NCBI RefSeq assembly: GCF_013248975.1
Contig: NZ_JABRWH010000001.1
Location: forward strand, 2,252,001-2,316,000
Length of the DNA: 64,000 nt
Source: Neobacillus endophyticus
Lineage (GTDB): Bacteria; Bacillota; Bacilli; Bacillales; Cytobacillaceae
Reading direction: 5' to 3'
Below are positions 7,672-15,874 of the stretch, piece by piece. A program made the translations under genes and the position numbers. Numbering within the stretch: position 1 is the first letter of the stretch; every line of letters begins with the position of its first letter. The notes below the pieces were generated by a model. It was not told the origin of the DNA. It saw only the letters and a list, made by a program, of their open reading frames with translations, and searched no databases.

Positions 7672-9252
7672 TTATACATAAAGTGCCCGGTATTCATTTG
7701 GTGTAAAGCCTTCCACTTTTTTAAAAACTTTACGGAAATATTTGTCATCCTGATAGCCAATCATGTTGGCGATTTCATAAATCTTTAGATGACTGTTCTT
7801 CAATAAAGATTTGGCTGTTTCGATGCGGATATTTACAATATAATCAGAAATATTTACGTTAAATTCCTGTTTAAATCTCCGGGAAATATATTCTCTGCTA
7901 AGATAAAAATGCTGTGATATTTCCTGCAGTTTCACATCGCGATCAAAATTTGCCTGCAAATATTTTTCGATTTCGTAAATGGAATTTGAATGATTCTGTT
8001 CAGAGGTCCTCTTTATTCTTTTTAAAAAATGTGTAATCTCTCGCTTAATCCGATATTTATATGCTTCAAGCTGGAAAGTGCCTTTTTCATCGAAAAATAT
8101 ATCGATGCGGCTATCGAGATCCTCAGAAACTTTAACAGGAATTTGATAGATCTTAAACCAGCGGCTGCTGATCATTAAATATTCATTTTCAAACCTCAGA
8201 AGCTGCTGCGGTGATAAATAATGGTTTTCTGTATAGTCGGCTTCGATTTGTGAAATTAAATCAGTAAATGCTCCAATTTCTCCTGCTTGGATGGCCAGTT
8301 CAATGTTTGCCGAATAGTCCATTAGACTTCGTAATGGAGCAGTCTTTAAAATATCTTGACGGGAAATACGCGTATCCATTACTTCTAAAATATTACTATA
8401 TAAGAGTACCTGTTTAGCATGCTGATAAGACTCCATTAATTTAGAGCTTTCATTTACCATAATTCCGATCCCGATAGGACATGTGACCTTTAACACGTTT
8501 TGAATCATTTGATAGATATTCTTTAAAATCTCATGAATATGGTCGAACTCGCTCCAAAAAACAATGACAATTTCACCTGAGGCGGAAATATTACGGAATC
8601 CAACTCCGCACTTTTTCTCCATAACCATTTCGTTAATGATATTTAAAATCGTAAAGTAGGCTAAATCCTGATCTCCTGAAAAATCGCCAAGAATTTTGCT
8701 GCTTACTCGGACAAGGGCAATCAAATAATTTTGTGAGGGGAGAAAGCTTAATTCATCGTACCAGTTCTTCCTCATAATATCGCCTTTTAAAAGCTGGGTG
8801 AGCTGGCGGTCACGGTAAACAGGTTTCATTTCGTTCATGATTTGTGCACTGTTTTGCCGAAGTTTCCGCTCAGCTTCATCCTTTTTCCATTCGGAAACGG
8901 CTTTTTCCAATGTTGAATTTAATATTTCCGGATCAATGGGCTTTAATAGATAGTCTAAACTGCCGGAATGAAGGGCTTTGCGCATATAATGATAATCATC
9001 GTATCCGGTTACTACTATCGTCTTGCTATTAGGCTGATTTTCTTTAATCCACTCCAACAGCCGGGTTCCATCCATTTGCGGCATTTTCATATCGGAAAAA
9101 ATAATCTCGGGTCTATTGGTTTGAATGAGAGAAATGGCTTCTTCACCGTTGCCTGCTTCAAAAATTTCTGTTATTCCATTTTTCTCCCACGCTCCAAGGA
9201 GTCTAATTCCTTCGCGTACATGTTTTTCATCATCGACAATTAAAACCTTCAC
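7672..9252 (-). CDS. YesN-like response regulator, AraC-type DNA-binding
   Basis: The 526-residue regulator has an N-terminal receiver (VDDEKHVREGI, phospho-acceptor Asp about residue 54 in IIFSDMKMPQMDG, KP in LLKPID), a long middle region, and a C-terminal AraC/XylS double HTH (YLQANFDRDVKLQEISQHFYLSREYISRRFKQEFNVN onward to KYFRKVFKKVEGFTPNEYR). It starts with GTG overlapping the kinase stop by 4 bases. Regulators of this type activate adjacent carbohydrate uptake genes from direct repeats about two helix turns apart. The TCAAT repeats 22 bp apart at 11221, 14806 and 28262 are good candidates for its sites. Confidence 0.9.
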   Translation of the reverse strand: MKVLIVDDEKHVREGIRLLGAWEKNGITEIFEAGNGEEAISLIQTNRPEIIFSDMKMPQMDGTRLLEWIKENQPNSKTIVVTGYDDYHYMRKALHSGSLDYLLKPIDPEILNSTLEKAVSEWKKDEAERKLRQNSAQIMNEMKPVYRDRQLTQLLKGDIMRKNWYDELSFLPSQNYLIALVRVSSKILGDFSGDQDLAYFTILNIINEMVMEKKCGVGFRNISASGEIVIVFWSEFDHIHEILKNIYQMIQNVLKVTCPIGIGIMVNESSKLMESYQHAKQVLLYSNILEVMDTRISRQDILKTAPLRSLMDYSANIELAIQAGEIGAFTDLISQIEADYTENHYLSPQQLLRFENEYLMISSRWFKIYQIPVKVSEDLDSRIDIFFDEKGTFQLEAYKYRIKREITHFLKRIKRTSEQNHSNSIYEIEKYLQANFDRDVKLQEISQHFYLSREYISRRFKQEFNVNISDYIVNIRIETAKSLLKNSHLKIYEIANMIGYQDDKYFRKVFKKVEGFTPNEYRALYV

Positions 9253-11069
9253 GTATGCTCCACCTCTGTATCCATAATCTTAGGGATCTCAATGTTAACC
9301 GTAAAGCCTGATCCATCAAGGCTGTTAATCGACATTTTTGCTTGTTGATGGTAATAAATTTGCAGGCGGTCATAAATATTTTTTAAACCGATCGCTTCTC
9401 TATGCTTGTCTTCAACGCTCGCATTATGAAATACTTGTCTGCGAATTTGCTGGAGTTGTTCTTCACTTGCACCTGCGCCATTGTCCATGAAACGAATGCA
9501 AAATATTTCATCAGTCTTGAGCCAGGCATCAATCTGAATCACGGCTTTATCGATATGCTGGTCAAGTCCGTGCTTAAAACAATTTTCAACAATTGGCTGC
9601 AGGATCATTTTGGGTACAAGGATTTGTTCCGCTTCTTTTTCAATATTCAGCTCAAATTCAAATTGTTCGGCAAATCGCTGCTTTTGTAATAATAGATAGG
9701 ATTTAACATGCATAATCTCTGAAGTAAGCGGAACAATATCTTCCTTCATATTCATACTGTATCGCATCATAACGGCTAAAGAAGTAAGCAGTGTATATAC
9801 TGGAACTGCATTAGATTTAAGTGCCAATGTGCCGATAGACTGGAGAGAATTATATAAAAAATGCGGGTTGATTTGCGATCGCAGTACTTTTAACTGTGAC
9901 GCTTTATTTTCAATATCCAATACATATTCCCGTTGAATTAATTCGTTTATTTTGGCAATCATCGATTTAAATGTCCGGCCAAGCATACCGATTTCATCAT
10001 TGCCCAATGAATCAAAATCTGCCTCAAACTCTCCTTTTTCCACTCTTTTCATATTGGCATTTAAGACCTTTATTGGAGCAGTAATCTTAAAGGAAACAAC
10101 CAAGGTTGAAATTAACACGATAATCAGAGTGATAATGCCAATTATAATATTCATGAGTGCGGTTTCTCTTGCGCTTTGATAAAGGACATTGTAGGGGATT
10201 CTTTTTACGATATACCATCCTTTATAAGGAGAGGAGAATTTGTCATATACAATAACCCCATTGAAATGCGAGTCTTTCCATACTAGGCTTTTTTCTGTCT
10301 GGTAATCTTGCTTTATACGAGAAAACCATTTTTCACTATTCTTTTTGCCGATTACTTTTTCATTGGACGAATAAATAATCGTTCCGCTTTTATCCATGAT
10401 ATAAAGATCTTCTTCCCCTTTGGTATATAAACGATCCGCAATCGAGCGGATTTTAGAAAGATTTATATCAATGGAGAGAAAGCCTAATAACTTGTCAGAA
10501 GGAACATCTCTTAATATATTATGGAAACTTAAAACCTTCTTTTTTTCTGAATTGGGGATAAATGACATATTATTATAACTATAGATTTCATGCGGCGGTT
10601 CAATCATTGAAAAACGGCTTGTCTTCATTAAATTGGCATAATAAGGCTGAGTAAAAATATGATCATACTTGCCTCTGCCGCTAATCGTAGAATGATAGAT
10701 CGTATAGGAATCTTTTCCATTATGAATATAAAGATGCATTTGTTCGATCTCAGGGCGCGTATTAAATAAATAAGCGAGAGCCTGGTGAACTTCTTCTTGA
10801 TTTATATCCAAGTTTTCGGAAATTCCATCCCTCATGACATTCATAAATGGAGTATAGCGGTAGAGAACGGATGACATTTGTGCAACATCATCCAAATAAA
10901 CGGACAGTTCTTCCTCACCTTTTTGAATCAAATCATGATTAGTAGACACAAAGCGGTTATTCAGCGATTTCGTTGTTTGAAAATAGGTGATGGCGATCGA
11001 GCTTCCGAATGGAAGTACAGTTGCAGCTAATAATAAAATAATAAGCTTTGTGCGAATACTCCAACCCAT
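9249..11069 (-). CDS. YesM-like membrane sensor histidine kinase
   Basis: The 606-residue sensor kinase has transmembrane segments near residues 8-28 and 300-322 bounding a large extracytoplasmic (Cache-type) domain, a HAMP linker (KITAPIKVLNANMKRVEKGEFEADFDSLGNDEIGMLGRTF), the LytS/YesM type His_kinase region (SQINPHFLYNSLQSIG with the phospho-acceptor His) and a HATPase with IVENCFKHGLD and GSGFTVNIEIP. It is the first gene of a three-gene operon with a response regulator and a sugar-binding lipoprotein, divergent from an ABC sugar importer. An in-frame stop lies just upstream, so the ATG at 11069 is the first possible start; its ribosome site is weak. Confidence 0.9.
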   Translation of the reverse strand: MGWSIRTKLIILLLAATVLPFGSSIAITYFQTTKSLNNRFVSTNHDLIQKGEEELSVYLDDVAQMSSVLYRYTPFMNVMRDGISENLDINQEEVHQALAYLFNTRPEIEQMHLYIHNGKDSYTIYHSTISGRGKYDHIFTQPYYANLMKTSRFSMIEPPHEIYSYNNMSFIPNSEKKKVLSFHNILRDVPSDKLLGFLSIDINLSKIRSIADRLYTKGEEDLYIMDKSGTIIYSSNEKVIGKKNSEKWFSRIKQDYQTEKSLVWKDSHFNGVIVYDKFSSPYKGWYIVKRIPYNVLYQSARETALMNIIIGIITLIIVLISTLVVSFKITAPIKVLNANMKRVEKGEFEADFDSLGNDEIGMLGRTFKSMIAKINELIQREYVLDIENKASQLKVLRSQINPHFLYNSLQSIGTLALKSNAVPVYTLLTSLAVMMRYSMNMKEDIVPLTSEIMHVKSYLLLQKQRFAEQFEFELNIEKEAEQILVPKMILQPIVENCFKHGLDQHIDKAVIQIDAWLKTDEIFCIRFMDNGAGASEEQLQQIRRQVFHNASVEDKHREAIGLKNIYDRLQIYYHQQAKMSINSLDGSGFTVNIEIPKIMDTEVEHT

Positions 11070-11219
11070 AACGAAACGTCTTGGTTAGTTCTCAATGTAA
11101 AAGCAGCTCATAGTGCTTTTTGCCTAACCTTCCTCCTTTTTATATAGGGATTTTCTCTATTTTAGCATAATTCTATTTTTTTTCTTCACTCATCTTGTAT
11201 TTTTCATCATGGTATATAG

Positions 11220-11283
11220 TTCAATATTTTCCACCCTACAAGTCAATGTAAGCAGTTTCATATTTACGTAGAATAACTAAAAT
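11220..11283 (+). promoter_or_regulatory. Composite regulon promoter, copy 1 (ABC importer)
   Basis: TTCAATATTTTCCACCCT (11220-11237), 5 bp, TCAATGTAAGCAGTTTCAT (11243-11261), 16 bp, TAAAAT (11278-11283). TTTCAT at the end of the second block can act as -35. The 18-bp block is identical at 14805 and 28261. TCAAT recurs at 11221 and 11243, 22 bp apart. The second block also fits a cre-like pattern (TGTAAGCAGTTTCA). Confidence 0.75.
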
Positions 11284-11372
11284 TTAAGATATAGGAGGTG
11301 CGGTGAGCACAGACAAAAGCAGTCGAAAAATATCGAAGGCACGGCCTTCTTGAAGAAAGAGGAGATGAAGGA

Positions 11373-12680
11373 ATGGTTAATATGAAAGGCTTCTTTAAAA
11401 AGTCAACAATGATTGGCGCTGCTGCCGCTTTAACACTTTCGTTGGCAGCCTGCAGCGGGAACTCATCGAAAACTGCGTCTAGTTCCGATTCACCAGTAAA
11501 TATCATCATTACAAACGGTAAAGGTGAAATTGACGCTCAGTTCAAACAAGCAGCAAAAGACTTTATGAAAGAGTATCCAAAAATTCATGTTGATGTGGAA
11601 TCAGTGGCAGTTGGGGATACATTGAATATTTATGATAAACTAACAGCTTCCGGGAAAACGGTTACAATGGCCATGTTTGACCCTTATAGCACCATGCATA
11701 AATACAAAAATGTGGGAATTGATCTTTCAAACGAAAAATGGAATGCGGACACAACATATGCACTTAAGGATGCAAATGGAAAAGTCGTTGGTTTCCCATT
11801 TGCGGTAGAAGGCATGGGTCTTGTCTATAATCAGAAAGTATTGGATAAAGCAGTAGGTGGAACTTTTGATCCGTTCTCCATTAATACCCAAGATAAATTA
11901 AAAGCACTGTTAGACAAGATTAAGGCATCTGGTGTGAACTATCCTGTGGCTTATCAAACAGAGGCGTGGTCTGTAGGAAATCACTTCAGTTCTCTATTCT
12001 TGAATCAGGAAAGTGATCCGAACACTATGTTGGATCAGTTAAAAGCAGGAAAACTTGACCTTACTAAAAACGCGGTATGGAATGGCTATTATAATACCAT
12101 GGACATTTTAGCATCAAAAGATTATGACAAGTACGGCGACCGCCCGCTTGGACAATACTATGATTCCGCACACGTTGCTGTAGGCAAAGGGGAATCTGCC
12201 ATTCTATTTAATGGTGACTGGGCATATGATTCACTGAAAGCAGTGGCAGGCGATAACTTCGGATTTATGCCAGTTCCAGTGGATAATAATCAGGACAATC
12301 CACTTAACAACAAAATTCCAGTTGGCCCAACACAGGTAATGGTAATCAATAAAAAGGCTTCTAAAGAGCAGCAGGATGCCGCTAAGAAATTCCTAAATTG
12401 GCTTGTATACGATAAAGCAGGTCAAGACTTTGTAGTAAACAAATCGCAAGTGATTTCTGCGTTCAAAAATAATACAAATAAAGTAACAAACCCACTTGGT
12501 GTTGCCATCAGTAATGCGATTGCACAAAATAAGACAATGCCGTTCAGCACAAATTATATCAATCCGGCAGATTGGTCTACGATCATTGGGCCAGAAGTTC
12601 AAAAGTATATTGGAAAACAAGAGTCCAGAGCTGACTTAGCAAAAGCTTTAGAGTCCTACTATACAAGTCATCAAGATTAA
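11373..12680 (+). CDS. Sugar ABC transporter solute-binding lipoprotein
   Basis: The 435-residue lipoprotein (lipobox LSLAAC) is the extracellular ligand receptor of a CUT1-type sugar importer. The mature part has the family 1 binding-protein fold: PVNIIITNGKGEIDAQFKQAAKDFMKEYPKIHVDVESV, VVGFPFAVEGMGLVYNQKVLDKA, GKGESAILFNGDWAYDSLK, and KKASKEQQDAAKKFLNWLVYDKAGQDF. The ATG at 11373 follows GAGGAG by 9 bases. It is the first gene of the importer operon, behind composite promoter copy 1. Two permeases follow after a partial terminator. No ATPase gene is present, so a shared ATPase of the MsmX type is probably used. Confidence 0.92.
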   Translation: MVNMKGFFKKSTMIGAAAALTLSLAACSGNSSKTASSSDSPVNIIITNGKGEIDAQFKQAAKDFMKEYPKIHVDVESVAVGDTLNIYDKLTASGKTVTMAMFDPYSTMHKYKNVGIDLSNEKWNADTTYALKDANGKVVGFPFAVEGMGLVYNQKVLDKAVGGTFDPFSINTQDKLKALLDKIKASGVNYPVAYQTEAWSVGNHFSSLFLNQESDPNTMLDQLKAGKLDLTKNAVWNGYYNTMDILASKDYDKYGDRPLGQYYDSAHVAVGKGESAILFNGDWAYDSLKAVAGDNFGFMPVPVDNNQDNPLNNKIPVGPTQVMVINKKASKEQQDAAKKFLNWLVYDKAGQDFVVNKSQVISAFKNNTNKVTNPLGVAISNAIAQNKTMPFSTNYINPADWSTIIGPEVQKYIGKQESRADLAKALESYYTSHQD

Positions 12681-12717
12681 TTCTTTATCAAATCTAGTTT
12701 GGAGAAAAGAAATAAAG

Positions 12718-12752
12718 TGGGCGGGAAGAAACAATCTCGCCCATTTGTTTTT
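12718..12752 (+). terminator. Leaky terminator between binding protein and permeases
   Basis: TGGGCG (12718-12723) pairs with CGCCCA (12738-12743), followed by TTTGTTTTTAATTT. Position inside the operon suggests partial termination that keeps binding-protein mRNA in excess over permease mRNA. Confidence 0.65.
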
Positions 12753-12844
12753 AATTTAGGCTATGTTAAAGCAAATAGTTGATTGGCGCGAAAATCAACA
12801 GCTAATTTGAAACAGCCTTACTTTAAGATAGGATGTGAAAACAA

Positions 12845-13789
12845 ATGCTTGCCAAAAAGGTTGATGAGATCAATTATAATCCCGAGGTTAGTAGAAAAGC
12901 GGTTGCGAAGCATCGAAAAAGGAACTTTGCCAATATGGGAAATTCGCTGTTATTTCTTGGCCCCTCTACCTTTTTCTTTGCTATTACTGTTCTTATCCCA
13001 TTTATATACGGAATTTATCTTACGCTGAATAAAATGGATTCTCCTACAGATCCCATGGTGTTTTCTGGGTTGCTTAATTACGTGAATGCCGTTAAAGATG
13101 CCCAGTTTTGGAGTTCCTTATGGTTAACACTTAAGTTCGTCGTGGCAACCGTCTTTTTTGTGAATCTTGTTGGCTTTGGCCTTGCCTACCTTGTTACTTC
13201 AGGAATAAAGGTGCAAAACTCGCTGAGAACGGCTTATTTTACGCCAAATTTAATTGGTGGCTTAGTTCTTGGTTATATATGGCAGTTTGTGTTTGTGCAA
13301 TCATTACCTGCATTGGGAGAAAAACTAGGGATATCCTGGCTGAAACTTGGCTGGTTAGGTGATCCCCATATGGCCTTTTGGTCGCTGGTTCTCGTTACGA
13401 TCTGGCAAACCTCCGGCTATATGATGATTATATTTATTGCCGGTCTAATTAGTATTCCAAAGGATCTTATAGAGGCAGCAAAGATTGATGGGGCTGGCCC
13501 TTTCAGAAGACTTATCAATGTAACCCTGCCGTTAATGGTGCCGTCATTTGTTGTTACCGTCTTCTTGTCTCTGAAAAATGCGTTTATGGTCTATGACTTG
13601 AACTTCTCATTGACAAAAGGCGGACCTTTTAACAGTACCTTGATGGTTTCCATGCACGTGGTAAATAAAGCTTTTGTTGAATCAAACTATGGAACAGGGC
13701 AGGCAGAGGCCATTATTTTATTTATCATTGTCGCAGTTGTCACCGGCATACAAGTCTATTCCAGTAAGAAAATGGAGGTTGAAGCATAA
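12845..13789 (+). CDS. Sugar ABC transporter permease (MalF/UgpA type)
   Basis: The 314-residue membrane protein is the first CUT1 permease of the importer. It has six or so hydrophobic helices and the EAA loop IPKDLIEAAKIDGAGPFRRLINVTLPLM near residue 210, which contacts the ATPase. The N-terminus is extended and basic (NYNPEVSRKAVAKHRKRNF) before helix 1. Its stop overlaps the start of the next permease by one base (TAATG), showing tight coupling. It pairs with the second permease and the lipoprotein upstream. Confidence 0.92.
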   Translation: MLAKKVDEINYNPEVSRKAVAKHRKRNFANMGNSLLFLGPSTFFFAITVLIPFIYGIYLTLNKMDSPTDPMVFSGLLNYVNAVKDAQFWSSLWLTLKFVVATVFFVNLVGFGLAYLVTSGIKVQNSLRTAYFTPNLIGGLVLGYIWQFVFVQSLPALGEKLGISWLKLGWLGDPHMAFWSLVLVTIWQTSGYMMIIFIAGLISIPKDLIEAAKIDGAGPFRRLINVTLPLMVPSFVVTVFLSLKNAFMVYDLNFSLTKGGPFNSTLMVSMHVVNKAFVESNYGTGQAEAIILFIIVAVVTGIQVYSSKKMEVEA

Positions 13790-14625
13790 TGGCTGGCAAA
13801 AGAATGGTGACTTCCACTTTCATTTATTTGATTTCATTTATAGCATTGATTTGTTTTATCTTTCCATTTATTCTACTCGTTCTCAATTCATTCAAAAGTA
13901 ATGGAGAAATTTTAACAAATCCATTCTCATTGCCGCATCATTGGAATTTTGCTCATTTCAATGATGTAATCACCAAAATGAATTTTTTAGTTACATTTAA
14001 AAATTCATTTATTATAACGACGATCAGCACACTTCTCATTGTTTTTTTCTCTGCGATGGCAGCGTATCACCTTGTGAGAAAACCAACGAGATACAATAAA
14101 TTATTTTTTACCATTTTAGTCGCTTCCATGGTGATCCCGTTTCAATCATTGATGATTCCGCTGATTTATATTTATGGAGCAAAGCTGCAATTGATTGATT
14201 CTATACCAATTCCGCTATTAATCTTCTTTTATATTGGTTTCGGAAGCGCGCTTTCCATCTTTATGTTTCATGGATTTATTAAATCCATTCCAGTTGAAGT
14301 GGAGGAGGCAGCCAGAATTGATGGCTGCAACACGTTACAAACATTCTTTTTAATCGTTTTTCCTATGCTTAAACCCATCACAGTTACGATTGCGATTTTA
14401 AATGTATTATGGATTTGGAACGACTACTTGCTTCCATCTTTAGTACTAAATGACGAAAGTGTCTATACGATGCCGGTACAAATGAAAGTATTCAACGGCA
14501 CGTATATGAACAACTGGGAGCTGTTGATTCCAGCTATCCTATTAACTGTACTTCCTATCCTAATTATGTACATGATCGGTCAGAAATCCATTATTAATGG
14601 GGTTATGCAAGGGTCGATTAAATAG
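13789..14625 (+). CDS. Sugar ABC transporter permease (MalG/UgpE type)
   Basis: The 278-residue second CUT1 permease has about six transmembrane helices and the EAA loop IPVEVEEAARIDGCNTLQTFFLIVFPMLKP. A short N-terminal cytoplasmic tail precedes helix 1, and ENWELLIPAILLTVLPILIMYMIGQK-like C-terminal helices end the protein (here NNWELLIPAILLT). It is the last gene of the importer operon; a terminator starts one base after the stop. There is no gene for the nucleotide-binding subunit nearby. Confidence 0.92.
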   Translation: MAGKRMVTSTFIYLISFIALICFIFPFILLVLNSFKSNGEILTNPFSLPHHWNFAHFNDVITKMNFLVTFKNSFIITTISTLLIVFFSAMAAYHLVRKPTRYNKLFFTILVASMVIPFQSLMIPLIYIYGAKLQLIDSIPIPLLIFFYIGFGSALSIFMFHGFIKSIPVEVEEAARIDGCNTLQTFFLIVFPMLKPITVTIAILNVLWIWNDYLLPSLVLNDESVYTMPVQMKVFNGTYMNNWELLIPAILLTVLPILIMYMIGQKSIINGVMQGSIK

Positions 14626-14650
14626 AAAAAGCTCCGTTGGGGCTTTTTTT
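14626..14650 (+). terminator. Terminator of the ABC importer operon
   Basis: AAAAAGCTCC (14626-14635), loop GTT, GGGGCTTTTT (14639-14648) with further T residues, directly after the stop codon of the second permease. Confidence 0.8.
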
Positions 14651-14656
14651 TTGGCC

Positions 14657-14801
14657 GATAGGGAGTATAACTTTCCTATCAGGCATAAGGGCGTCAAGGA
14701 TGCTTCGTGAGCATTAGCCTCGCAGTCGAAAAGCTGTGCTTTTCGGAGAACTACGCCTCTGTCTTCGCCCTGCCAGGCTCGCTAGTCGGCGAGTTTTCTT
14801 T
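14657..14801 (+). ncRNA. Candidate structured RNA with several hairpins and its own terminator
   Basis: The stretch folds on paper into GATAGG/CCTATC (14657-14662 with 14675-14680), an outer closing stem GGCA+GGGCG (14682-14693) with CGCCC+TGCC (14766-14774), and within it ATGCT/AGCAT (14700-14714) and CGAAAAGC/GCTTTTCG (14727-14745, loop TGT). A last hairpin CTCGC/GCGAG (14778-14793) runs into TTTTCTTT. It ends just before composite promoter copy 2. No Rfam family is recognised by me. It could be a small RNA, a 3' UTR-derived RNA, or a mobile repeat. Confidence 0.45.
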
Positions 14802-14804
14802 ATG

Positions 14805-14869
14805 TTCAATATTTTCCACCCTATATATCAATGGAAGCGGTTTAATTACTGATTTTCTTTTTCTAAAAT
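14805..14869 (+). promoter_or_regulatory. Composite regulon promoter, copy 2 (kinase-phosphorylase operon)
   Basis: TTCAATATTTTCCACCCT (14805-14822), 5 bp, TCAATGGAAGCGGTTTAAT (14828-14846), 17 bp, TAAAAT (14864-14869). The first 18 bp are identical to copies at 11220 and 28261. TCAAT repeats lie 22 bp apart. Confidence 0.75.
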
Positions 14870-14905
14870 AGAAGGTAAAATTGAATGTTTTCTGGAGGAA
14901 ATCAG

Positions 14906-15862
14906 ATGCTGAAGTTTGATGAGAAGGTTGAATTTCAAAATAACAGACATGATATCTTAACGGCGGGAGAACTTCTTATTGATATGATCTCCTCCGATTA
15001 CGATGGAAACTTTGAGAGCAATACGTACCATAAATTTTTTGGAGGCTCCCCTTCAAATATCGCGATGAACGTAAAGAAACTGGGGATCCATTCTCTTGTT
15101 GCTTCTGCTGTGGGAGAAGATGGCTTGGGAGATTTTTTAATCAAGCAATTGCAGATAGCCAATATCGATACGTGCTGTGTTCAGCAAGTGGGCTACTCTA
15201 CGAGCATGGTTGTTGTGACAAAGAGTAAAGGAACTCCAATTCCTATCTTTTATCGCCATGCCGACTATCATTTAGCCTATACTTCGCATCTTGAAGAAGC
15301 GCTGCTGAATTCCAAGATCATTCATTTTTCGTGCTGGCCGATATCGGTGGAACCGGTTCGCGGCACAATCGAAAGGATAATTGAGAAAGCAAAAGAAAAC
15401 AATCTCTTAGTAGGTTTTGATCCAAACTATCATCCTATGATTTGGCAAAGGGGAGAAGATGGTGTTGAGTATGTGAAATCTATTATCTCTAAGGTGGACA
15501 TCGTCAAGCCGTCTGAGGATGATGCGGAACGATTATTTGGGAAGGACACTCCTGAAAAGCAGTTGGAAAAGTTTTTGAAGCTGGGAGCAAAGCTGGTCAT
15601 CCTGACATTAGGCAAGGATGGTGCCATAGTATCAAATGGAACAGAGACAGTTAAATTGGATACTTTAGCCACAGAGGTAGTAGATACAACAGGTGCAGGA
15701 GATGCTTTCTGGTCAGGATTTTATACAGCATTGGTGAAGGGGTATACGATTCGGGAGGCCTTAAACTTCGGATTTGCTGTAAGTGCTTATAAGTTGAGAT
15801 TTACTGGTGCTGTTGTCAATTTGCCGAAGCTTGAAGTCATCAAGGAAATGTATGGTTTATAG
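14906..15862 (+). CDS. PfkB-family sugar kinase (fructokinase-like)
   Basis: The 318-residue ribokinase/PfkB-family kinase has FFGGSPSNIAMNVKKLG near the N-terminus (substrate site) and the anion-hole signature DTTGAGDAFWSGFYTAL with the catalytic Asp. I take the ATG at 14906 because GGAGG lies 7 bases before it; an in-frame ATG at 14885 has no ribosome site. It is the first gene behind composite promoter copy 2 and is followed 12 bp later by a GH13_18 phosphorylase. The likely substrate is fructose released by that enzyme, or alternatively the fructosyl moiety of the disaccharide itself if the phosphorylase prefers sucrose 6'-phosphate. A second, different PfkB kinase belongs to the scr operon. 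Confidence 0.85.
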   Translation: MLKFDEKVEFQNNRHDILTAGELLIDMISSDYDGNFESNTYHKFFGGSPSNIAMNVKKLGIHSLVASAVGEDGLGDFLIKQLQIANIDTCCVQQVGYSTSMVVVTKSKGTPIPIFYRHADYHLAYTSHLEEALLNSKIIHFSCWPISVEPVRGTIERIIEKAKENNLLVGFDPNYHPMIWQRGEDGVEYVKSIISKVDIVKPSEDDAERLFGKDTPEKQLEKFLKLGAKLVILTLGKDGAIVSNGTETVKLDTLATEVVDTTGAGDAFWSGFYTALVKGYTIREALNFGFAVSAYKLRFTGAVVNLPKLEVIKEMYGL

Positions 15863-15874
15863 GAGGAAGAGAAA

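Noticed and set aside
11085..11111. Eight-codon upstream frame (MSCFYIEN) before the sensor kinase, with AAGGAGG further upstream
   Set aside because: The Shine-Dalgarno lies about 16 or more bases before the ATG, too far for good use, and the frame has no other support.
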